From Microplitis mediator (Eukaryota > Arthropoda > Insecta > Hymenoptera > Braconidae): a stretch of 64,000 nucleotides of DNA. The stretch covers positions 6,471,879 through 6,535,878 of the forward strand of contig NC_079977.1 of assembly GCF_029852145.1 (NCBI RefSeq), read 5' to 3'. The notes under the pieces were generated by a model. The model did not search any database. It saw only the letters and a program-made list of their open reading frames with translations, and had not been told where the DNA came from. Below, piece by piece: positions 43,901 through 55,900 of this stretch (positions are counted from its first letter, which is position 1; every line of letters begins with the position of its first letter). The position numbers and the translations under genes are program-made.

Positions 43901-46900
43901 CCAGCGGGCTGCATTAAAAAAGTAAATAATGGTTAATAATGCGGATAAAAAAGTATCGGAGTGAAGGATAATGGAATTAATAATATTAAAATATATATTT
44001 ATGGGTGTAGATTTTTAATTGACGTTTAGGATTTAAGATAAATAGTAGTGAGGCAATGGGTCTGCTTTGTTTTGGGTTAAAAATGTATTACTGGAGATGT
44101 ATTTGTGTGTTATGTGACGTTAACAATGACAACGGGTTGTTTGAATCACTGGGTGAGGTTTGAATTGGGTTGGTTGGTTGGTGCATGCGTGCGTGCGTGA
44201 ATTCGACTCGAGTATGAGATTGTAAGCTGGAGAGAGGAAAGTGGAGACTGGTTTAGTTTGCTCGGTAGAGAACGATGTCGGATTTCGTTTTTGCATATCG
44301 GAGGATTTTTTGCCGGGTGAAATAATGCATTGAAATGCCATGTGGTGTCACGGTGAAATGACACACGGTTGTCGCGTTACTGAAATAATGGCCGGCGTGA
44401 GTTGGTGGATCTTTTTGTTGTGTCGGTTTATGGGTGGGTTCATTATTTCTTGGATATTTATTTTATTTTTAATTAAGAAAATAAATTTAAAATAAAAATG
44501 GAAATGATTTTTTTTTTGTTGTTTAATTTTATTTTTTGATGAACGATCAAAGAGGGGCACAATGGGTCTCAGGAAAAATTTTCAAATGTGAATTGTTTTT
44601 GATCATTTTTTTTTTCTTAATGAGTTTTTCGTAATGAAATGACAGATAAAAAAAGTTGTGAGTAAAAACGAGCCGAAAAAAATTTACTTTATTTGCTTGA
44701 ATAATTATGGATTTTTTAATTATCAAATAATATTTTTAATTAAATTGTGTGCGCGATAATTTGAATGTCAACAGAAAAATATTTTATGAAAATTGAATTC
44801 ATTAATAAAAAATAATTTGACTAAATTGAAAAAATTTAATTTAATTATTTGAATAAAAATTTTTGTAATTGATTTCAAATTTTTAAATAATTTTGAGTGA
44901 CCCAAATTACCCTGTGATCTCCATTTTACCCCTTTGTATATTTTCATAAAAAAACTTTCAGTCCATTTTATTTCTTGTAATTTTAATTTTGTCCCCTTCC
45001 CTTTTCCCAATAATTTTAAAAATTTTTTATGGAATGAAATTTTAAAATTTCTAAAAATTAAAATCTTAAAAAAATATACAAGACATAAATTGACCCTAAA
45101 AATGTACCGGAAGTTAAATAAATAATTCTGATAAAATAATTAAACAAAAACCATTAAATCTCTAATCAATAAAATTAAAAAAAAAAGTGATCAATTAAAA
45201 TAAAAAAAATTCCACATAATTTAGCCTCCTCCATGCCATCAAAAATCACTCATCATTAAATATCTCAAAAGTAATGATATCTCCCGAGCATATAAGCGCG
45301 AAGGATAATCATAATCGTATAAAACTTTAGACAAAACTTAGCTTGGATTATAACTCGGACGTCTAATTAATTATGATGATACTGATAAGACTATGAAACT
45401 AAAAGACGTACTCTTAGATCTCCGGATCTGAGGATCTCAGCATCTCAGTCTTAGCCAATACAACTTAGCATCTTACATATTAACCGCCTCGACCTTGTAT
45501 AACTTATTCACCTCTATACTGACAACTATCCACACCAACATTCTCAAATACAAGTACAAGAACCGAAGGAAACCAACACAAGAAGCTCAACATTAAACCC
45601 TCAACTCCTTTTTCTCGGTCAATGTCTTTTATATTACTTGGCATAAGACGTGATACGATGCGAATGACTGGAATTTACTTAAAATCTTTTCAACTATACC
45701 ATATATATAAACATATATACACATATAATTATTTATAAGAGCCTGTTTAAATAAATAAAATAATTAAATCATTAAATAAAATCTTTTTTTTAATATCAAA
45801 GGCTACAAACTCTAGACAAGACTTAAGTACTCAGTACGCTTTGTTTTTTTTTATATTTTTTTAAATTTTATGGCCTCATATCTTGCTCATTTCCTACTAC
45901 CGTCGTTCATACCATGAAATAAATGCCATAGCTCATCAGCAGGTTTAATACTTTACCCAACACTTTTAAATATTATTTTTATGTTGATCCTAATCATGTA
46001 AGGTAATAAAGGTCGACGCAATTAACACAAGGATTAAATTTGCTGAACAACTTGAGGCAACTTTTACACATAAGGTAATTTTTTTTTTTTTGTTTTGGTT
46101 TAATTATTGTGTTTAGTTTTACTTTTTTTGTGTGTAAAAAAAAATAATATAATTACTTACCCGGCTGTTGTGATGACTCCGGTGAAATTATCGACTCGAA
46201 ATAGCCAGGAAGTTTCCTCGGCGATTACGTAGGTTATTTTTCCGTTCACGCCTTGGTCTGGATCGGTCGCACGTACGCTGAGAACCGAAGAATCTGGAGC
46301 CGTGTCTTCGGATATTGTGGCGACGTATTTGTCTGCTACGTAGTGTGGATACGTGTTTGTGTATTGGTACTGAGGGTTCTGGGGGTTGAAGTTGTAGTCT
46401 TTCGAGGGGTGACGGTATTGGTCGCGGAGGAAAACGGGCGGATTGTCGTTGACGTCGATTACTATTACGGTTATATTGCAGTGAGTTTCTAAACTAGGGC
46501 GGCCTTTGTCTTTGGCTGATATCGCGAGGTTGTAACGCGCTACTGATTCGCGGTCGAGGTTGAAAGCTGATAAGTGACCGGTTACTGGATCTAGTTTGAA
46601 TTTTCCCCCGATGTTGCCGCCTGTAATTGAATTTTTGTAATTAGTTTTATTGGAAGTTTACTCTTAAATATTTATGATTCTATGGGATTTATGAGAAAAT
46701 TTATGAGGAACTTTTTTGTTAAGAATTTAATTTCTGAAAGAAATGTCCTGAGTCATTTATTTCGTACTTTTTTAGTTTAGTCACAATTTTAATTTGAAGT
46801 TTTTGGAAAATTGTACGATTTTCGATTATTTAAATTTGATATTATTTTTGAAAATTTATGACAGTTTAATTATAGAGTTTACATAAAAATTGATAAGGAC

Positions 46901-49900
46901 TTTTTTATAGAAAATTTAATTTCCTACAAAATTGTACTCGACTATTTTTGTCGTATATTCAATAGTTTAATGAGAATTTGAATTTTAAGTTAAGGTAGTA
47001 GTCTGGTAACTCGCGTCGTTTTTCATGTTTTTTTAGGGACTTTTTTTTGAAAGGAACAAATAAAAAGTTTTGCATTTTTACTGTTTTTATTTACATCTTG
47101 AGGTAACAAAAAAAATTTTTTGAGGAAATTAAATAATTTATTATTATTGTCGCTTGAAGTTGACGACTCAAAAAAAAAGCGCGTGGATGGCCCGGATGAT
47201 ATTGACTCTTGAGGACATCCGAAATTAAAAATTCTTGATTAGTCTCAATCTATAGACATGTCATTCTCGTCGGAACTAGGATTATTAAATTTTATCGAAA
47301 AAAAACAAAATGGCGCACTTTGAAAAAAAAGTCATTTTTTTTCGCATAAAAAGGGTTGTAAAATGGAAAGTTAGGGGTGAAAAAAATTAATCCTAGTTCC
47401 GACGAGAACTACAAGTGTGTAGAATAACTAGTTTAAGTTTCAGACCAGTAGGTTGAATAGAAAAAAAGTTACGACCCGGGCCGACCGTAGAAACGTTGTT
47501 TTGAGATAAACGCGTTTAAAGTTTCAGTAATTTTTGGCGCGCAACTATGAGGCGCTCTCGAAAACTCGTAACTCTGTTCCTATTTCGAATTTCAGTTTGA
47601 AATTTTCAGTTTATTCTCAATTGTACTTTCGAATTAAGCAAAAAAATTTTTCGATTTTTTCAATTCGAGCTACCAGACACCTTAAAAAAAAATAAATAAT
47701 TTAATAACTTACCAATAATGCTGTAACTAATTTCGCCATTAACACCTTCATCGATGTCCATCGCAGCAACTGTGTGAATGATAGCCGCATCTTGATTCTC
47801 TGGAACCGCGAGTGTGTAACAAGAACCGGGACGGAATTCCGGTGCATTGTCATTCTCATCTTGGACAGTTATTTCCAAAGTCGTGAGGTCCAACAGTTTT
47901 GTAGACTTGGCAAGAATCGGTATATGGTAGCGTTGATTTTTTTCACGATCTAATGGAGCAGCCAGTGTCACTACCCCCGTTGACGATATTGTAAATTTGT
48001 CATCGGCAATTCCCGCGGGAATGTTAAAAGTTACATTGACTGCAAATTTAAAAATATAATATAAATAAAGTTTATTTATCGGCATAAAGGATTTGAAGGC
48101 CAAGGACTTTGAGTTAAAAGAATAAAAAAAAAGAGATGTTACGATTAATATGGCCTTATCGTAAATAACGATAATACTGGGTTACAATGCGGCCGAAATC
48201 CGATCTCGACGGGTAGTGTCGTCGAAGTAACATTGTATATAATGTATATTGAATGTCCTTTAACCACCACAAATATATTATTCTTTTATGTATACATATA
48301 TACAAACATATATACATAGGAATGGGAATCGGAATTGGAATGGGTTTGGTGGTTAAACTTGAAAGCCGAATTTAAATTTAAACTTAAATCCAATTCAAGT
48401 TTACCATACATACATTTGTATAAAAGAACAGTATTTTTTATTTTTTTTTCGTGTAGGCTGAATGTATTTTTAAACGGAGATTTTATATAAAAGTTTATAT
48501 AAAATTAACCATTAAAATTACATTTGAATTTTTTATTTTCGATAAATTTAACAGATTAACATTTAATTAGAATTTTAAGTTTTTATCAAAAAGAATCCAC
48601 GGTTTAAATTTTAATTAGAACATTTATGGGCACTCACTGAATCATGCTGCCATCTAACGGAATAACCTTTTTTTTTTTTAATAACATAACCGCAGTAAAT
48701 TTTATCGTTCTGTTTGAAAAATTATTAATTTTAAATTACAGTAGAAAATTTAAACTGTAAAACTTTTTAGAAAATTCTCACGGGTCATTTTGATAAAAAT
48801 TTTTGTTTTTTTTTACTTTTAACTTTTAAAAATGTAAGAATGATCGCGATGTCTTCTCGTCAATTTCGTAAAAATGTTCCGGAAACATTCAAAATTCTTG
48901 AACGACGTTTCAATATTTAAATTTCGGACTGAAATTTTCAGCGTAGTCATGATTTCGTAAATATAAACTATAGCCGCCACGAGAAAGAAGAAATTTTTAA
49001 CAAAAAATCTGTATTTTGATTATTTTTTATATTTTCAAAATTTGTGAGCGACCTCTTGAAAATTTTTTATCGCGCTGATTTTTGGGGAGAGACTCGAAAA
49101 AAAATAGTCGGTTTTTTTAGGTCACCTTAACAGACAGTAAAAATTATTAAAAAATTTACGGTAATTTAAAAATGAATTTTTCTCAGTACCCACTGTAAAA
49201 AATCACCGGGGGTAAGTCTAAGCGGTGTAGGTGTTAAAATCGGCGGTGTTAAATTTCAACACTGAAAGCGGTGTGAAAATAACGCCGCCGCCGATGTAAA
49301 TATTCTGTACCGGTGTTAAAAAAATTCCCCGGTGTTAAAATAACGCCGCCACCGGTGTAAATATTTTAGACCGGTGTTAAAATATTTTACTTACTAACAC
49401 CGCCGAATTACGCCTCCTATACCGGAGTAATTTCATTTTAACACCGGGCGGAGTTAAAATGAGTCAATTTTCAACACCGCTCTTTTTACAGCGCAGGAAT
49501 ATTTAAAAAAAATAAATAAATTTAAATATTAAGATAGGTCTGATATTTAAATAAAATATTTAAGAAAAGGGAACAAGAATTCATGAATATAATATTTATA
49601 GTAGGTAATGGACAGACAATAGTATTAGTGTTTAATAGATTCAATTTTAAAATTCCTCAGTACGTAGTTTAGCGTGTTGTTGATTTTTAACGCGGTTAAA
49701 ACAAAGCTTTTAGTTGCATCCGTACTAAAGTATGTACGTGGAAACGTTCTGGTTCAGGTATGAGGATATAGAGACCATCCCCACCAGCAGTACCAATACC
49801 AGTACTAGTACCAGCACCAATACCAGTACCTGTATCAAGTATCATTCTGAGATTCCCCATCAGCATCAGCATCACCATCACCATTAGCATCTTACACCAC

Positions 49901-52900
49901 CACTATTACAATCTCCAGTGATTTGCCTATTATATATATGCGTATCGGTCTTACCCGATGATATACGCGGCCATTGTTCGCGTATCCCGGTATATATTTT
50001 CCATCAGCTTCTGTCTTTATATTACAATAAACAAAATAAAAATAAGTAAGCTCACCTTGTTCACTTAGAGTTGATCCGACGACGTTAATAATAAATCCCC
50101 CGACGATTAAATTTTCCGAAACCGTCACCACGGGATTGGGTAACAGCAGTCTCGGTGGTCCGCTGGTCTGTCCCACGGCGATGGCGACAGTCAAATTCAT
50201 AATGGCACGTCTTGGCGGAGATCCGTGATCATTTGCAGCGATTTGTAAGACAGTATCACGTACTATCGGTTTCATTAGAGTCAGAATACCTGAATCGTAG
50301 CCTAGAGAAAAACGTGAGTCTTCATTTCCTGAAGTTATTACGTAAGATACACGTCCATTGTTGTCTGTATCTTTGTCGACAGCAATAACTCTCACGATAT
50401 TTGTTCCTAAATTTATAAATTTTAATTATTAAATTAATACTGTTAGTAATTTAAATCATCGGGACAAAAAAATATTATTACCTGGTAATAAATCAGTCGT
50501 AACAGTTATTTTATTGATTTCAGGTGCTACGAATGCTGGATCATTATCATTCTGGTCCAATACAATAATTTTAGCGGTGACTGTCGACGAAAGACGGTCA
50601 GCAAGTGGGGCGCGATCAGTGGCACGTAAAAATAACGTGTACTCGGTTTTTTCTTCGCGATCCAACGGCTTAATGAGACTCAGTGCGCCAGTTAATGAAT
50701 CAACTGCGAAACTTCCTGAGACAGGAAACTCACTAACTAAATCATAACGTAGATCTCCATTCATACCACTGTCTAAATCAGTGGCAGTAAGATTATAAAT
50801 AGTAGTTCCGATAGTTGCGGCTTCGGAGACTCGGATGTAAATGGGATCTAGTGGCCAACGCGGCGCATTGTCATTCGCGTCATCAATTATTATTTTAACT
50901 GACACTGCGATACTCTGCGGGTTTCCTATCGACGTGGTATCAAGAGCGCGAATCTTAAGATGGTACTCGCTCACATTTTCGCGGTCCAGGGAATGGGCCA
51001 CCACCAGCTGCCCGGAACTCCGGTCTACATCAAAAGCGGGAGTGGTTGTCACTGGCGCTAAAGAGTCCAGGGTATAGGCAACACGTCCTGCAGGCCCGGC
51101 TCCAGATACTGAACCAATTGACTGGCCTATGGTCGCGTCTTCTCTCACATGGAATGTTAAGCTGCTGCTAGTAAATGTGGGCCGGTTATCTGCCAGGGCG
51201 AGAACTTCAACGCGCAATGCGCGGATGCTGTGCCGCGGAGGACGTCCAGCATCACTCGCTTTCACTGACACGCGGTACACGTCGCGTTCCTCATGATCGA
51301 GAACTGACTTGGTCCGGATCATTCCGGTTATCGGGTCTATTGTAAAAACGTTGTAACCATCGGAATCACGATCTGTAAATATTCATTTTGTTTCTCGTTT
51401 AATTTTTATTCTCAACGAACCGATAAATTATAAAATGGCTTGACAAATACCAGGGAAATTTTTATACTAAACTAATTAATTACCTTTTAAAATACTGTAA
51501 GTAATAGTCGCATTCTCTCCCAAATCAGAATCCAAAGCTCTCACACGTGCGACTTCAGTACCAGGTGGCTGTTCTTCCCTCACGCTAACAACATCCCCCT
51601 GCGGATCGACTATTTCTGGCGAGTTATCGTTGACATCCAGCACAGTTACTCTCAGCGGAACTCTAGCAGCTCGTGACGGCGTTCCTTGGTCTCTGGCTTC
51701 CAGTACCAGTTCATGAACACTTTTGGTCTCACGGTCCAAAGGCTCACGTGTTATTATTTCCCCTGAATAATAAATAAATAATTCAAATAATTCAGATTTA
51801 CATTAATTTCCTAATCACGTTCAGTGTAAGCATTTATTCCGTATTCCTAACAGCATATCGATGAATAAAACTAACAAACAAACCAAAAGAAATTTATTTT
51901 TTAACAATGACTCGTGTTTCTTGTCAATGTCTAACACAGTATCATTGAATCTTTGTCTTCTCTTCTCAACTCAACTCAACTCAGCTCAGCTCGTTTGGAT
52001 ATTTTTAATGCAAGAGTACTGGCAGCGTTAGATAGCCAGCGCTGGATGTCCAAGAAAATCCAGCACAGGCAGTTGTGAACAACGCGGATGATATCTCGGT
52101 GTCGCGTGCCAATCAAAGAGACACCGGGAACACCTTATGCATGAAAGACACGCGTTAAAAGTGTCTAGTTCACTTCTTTCTTTATACTCTATACCTTCTT
52201 TCAATCGTTGTTCAGTTTTGTAAAACGTATGAGGAATTTATGGTGAGAACATTCCTCATTCTCTTTCAATTAAACTGTCGGCTGAGATCAATAATCAAAT
52301 ATATAATGATAATAATAACATTAATAATAAAAAGATTGATCGGATATCAATTATTTTTTGATCAGCGATAGGACACTTGGTGATGATGTCGATTGAACGG
52401 TTGATTGTCGATTTAGCTTCGGGCGAACAATACTTTTGAGAGGTTTTACGAGTGTGTGAGTGAGGGATGTACGTGTGTTGATGTTTAATACGTTTATAGA
52501 TTGACGTAAAGAGTAAGAGCGTAAATTATATGCGTGTGTGCTAGTGGCTATTTAGAAAATTAATAGTCTTTTGCAAGTATTTCCACCAGCCGCGAGGTTC
52601 TTGATCGGTATTTATATATATATACATATATATATGCAGGCTTTAATTCTTGCTCGGTTTAAAAAATATTTTTATTCGTTATTTAAGTTTTATTTAGTGT
52701 CTCATTCTTGAGGATATTAATGTGAGGTAAAAGAAGAATGAGTGAAAGAGATGAAGATGAGGATGAGGAAGGAGTAACGCCCGTTGCGTGTGTTCTTCAT
52801 ACACACGCTTCAAAACGAATTCCGATCGCGTCGTTAAACCCGTCCGGCTGCCAAGTAGAGGTTGAGGATGAGGATGAGGTTGAGAATGGGATGAGGCCGA

Positions 52901-55900
52901 GGTAGGGGGTGGCGGAGTGGTGGGATTCGTGTTGAAAAAAGAATGAGGAGAATGAAATGTAAAATGAGATAAAAAAGGATAGTGAAGAATGAGGATGAAG
53001 CAAACGTTGGAATATAATGGATATCGGATTATTGCTCGGGCTCATCCGCGTGCGACGAATCGCCTTGAGATTACTTCCGCGCACGCGTGTGAGTCACGTG
53101 GACCTGGAGATCCTGGATTAATTCGTATGGTATCAGATGTTAACGAAATACAGACGTTTTTTATTTGATTCATTGAGAAGTGGATGAGATAATATTTGTC
53201 TACTTGAGATCAATGACTTTGGCAAACACTTGGCTCGAGGGCTTTGTGAATAGAAAGTTTTGTTTTTAAGTGAACTAGTTTTTTTGAGGTGTCATGAGGG
53301 TGGCTGAGTTTTGATATTTCAAGCGGCGAAACTGTTGGCTTGAGAGACATTGACAAGTACCTTTTTTGTTGATGATTTCATGTACTACACTGGATTCGTT
53401 ATTTTTGTTGCATAGAACTATGGTCATAATTTTGAATTAAGGGGGACCACTAGTGGACCGCCTGAAAAAACGATTTTTGGGAATTTTTTTAAAGAAAACT
53501 ACTGCATGGAATGTTTTAATGTTTTAAGGATACATCTGTGCATATATAATGAACACAAGATTAAATTTTAGGACCAAAAAATTCAAAATTCAGCGAATTA
53601 TTCACAATCTCCCGCTCAAAAAAAAAGTCCCTACTACAGTGATAGCGATCTTCACGGTGCCGGAAATCAAAAAAACCAAAAAGTTTATTAAACTAGAAAA
53701 GTATACCATGACCCTCAGGCTGAGAAAAAAAAATGAAATTTAACAAAACGGCGGAGTTTTAAAAAAAAATTTCAAATTTTGCGCGAAAATTTGATGATTT
53801 TTGGCCTGGAAAAATTACATTTTTGATTCAATCAAAAAACTGGAGGTTCATGGTACGTAGAAACTGCAATCGAATCAAATCGATCGGATGATTTGTCTTC
53901 AAGTTATAGACACTGCTATTTTGAAAAATTTATTTTCGAGTACCGATAAGCGGCTGTAACTCAAAAAAACTATTCGAGATATGCTCTAGAAATTGTAGTA
54001 TGTTATTTTTGAAGGTATAGACTATCGAAATATGAAAAAAGAAATTTTGATTTTTTCAAAAGTTCACACTAGTGGTCCCGCTTAAAGTTTAAAAAACAAT
54101 TACGATATTTCACAGTTGGATATTAATTTTAAAAAAATTCTAGCCGCTTAATTTATTGGGTTTACGTAAAAATTGATTGAGAGCTTTTTTGTAGAGGATT
54201 CAATTTCCTACAAAATTGTAAAGGTTTATTTTTATCGTATCTTTGATAATTAACCCAGAATTTAACGTTTAATTAAAAAATATTTTCTGAATCTTAAATA
54301 TTCCCTTAAAATTAATTGATTGACTCACCGGTATCAGGATCAATAGCAAAGCTGCTGTTATGCTGCACAACCGTGTATCTCAACAAAGCATTTCTTCCCA
54401 AATCCGGATCAACAGCACTGATACTCCCCACAACAGTTCCCGATGGCAAATTTTCCAGCAGCTCAAAAGTGTAAAAATCCTTAACGAAATGCGGACTGTT
54501 GTCGTTGTCATCCAGTACAGTAATTAATACCATCGAGCTGGCAGTTGCTGCCGGGCTGCCATTATCCGTAGCCAAGACCGTCAATGAGTAATGATCAGTA
54601 GTCTCACGATCCAGGGATTGTTTCAAGTAAATCCACCCGGTATTCGGACTTATGCGGAACAAAGTTGATCCCTTCAAGCGGTAACTTATCCTCGCATTAT
54701 TCCCGGTATCTAAATCCAGCGCTGTCACTTGCAAGACCTAAACAATAAATGAATTTAAAAAGTGCCCATGGTATTTAATACCTAGAGAAATCAAAGTCTA
54801 TTGGACTCTAACGGGTTTATGTTTAAGTTCACAGGTATAAGTTAAGTAAGTGAGTACGTAAGTAAGATTTCCTGGTTGTCCTGGATGAAATTACGCATCT
54901 TAGGTTCTCTTAGTATCAGTGGAAGTTGAAAGATATATGGGAATAAAGTACAACATGTAGAAAGAAAGTAAGTAAGTAAGTAAGTAAGTGAGTAAAGAGA
55001 CGAGTTTAACTTATGGTTGTTTAAACTTGACTTGGTTCCAACATCTCTAAGTCACTGAATACTTTTGTAAATGTCTTAAGACTTACTGGATACTTTACTT
55101 TAATACTTATTATACTTATACTCGTACATTTAACTCAGTATATATATAATATATATAAATATATGTGGTGGTTTGTTTTTATTGGTACGGAGTATGTACT
55201 GAGAGAGAGAGTAAGTTGCCGCGCCTATTATACAAGGCCGTTTTATAAATAAAAGCTGGTGTATAAGCGATAAACAAATGGTATAGAAGTATATATATAT
55301 AAATGTATATGTGCACATGTATATGAAAGAGTATGACGGGCGTGTAATGAAGATTTTTCTCACCTGAGAATCGAGTTTGGCGCCTTCGGGAATCTCAACG
55401 TGATACTCATTCCTTTCGAACACCGGGGGGTTGTCATTCACGTCCTGGACCTCGACGCTGAGCGTAATGTTGGCTGAAAGACCGGCACCATCTACTGCGC
55501 TTATCATTAAATTGTGCCGCTGTTGGGTCTCGTAGTCCAGCCGACGGGACAGATAGAGCTCGCCGGTATGGGTGTCGATCCCGAATAGATCATTGCTATT
55601 CTGACCGAGTTGATAGCGCACTGGTGCTGATGGCGTTGTATCGGGATCTGTCGCGTGGGCAATGTACAATGCCGTACGCAGTGGGTGTGACTCGGGTACT
55701 GATATACGGACGTTTGTGCTTGGGAAAGTTGGTGGGTTGTCATTTACGTCCTCCACTGTTAGTTCCACCTGTAACCCATTGCATTATTATTATTTTATTG
55801 TATTATAATTATCTATTATTAGATATTTTTTTATTGTTACAGTCGGAGCATCTATATGAGACTATCGTTTCGCATGGAAATAAAAATTAAATTATTTTTA

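Noticed and set aside
46253..46492. Plus-strand 79-codon frame and similar ones at 50514-50747, 50841-51077 and 43162-43440
   Set aside because: Antisense shadows of dachsous exons.
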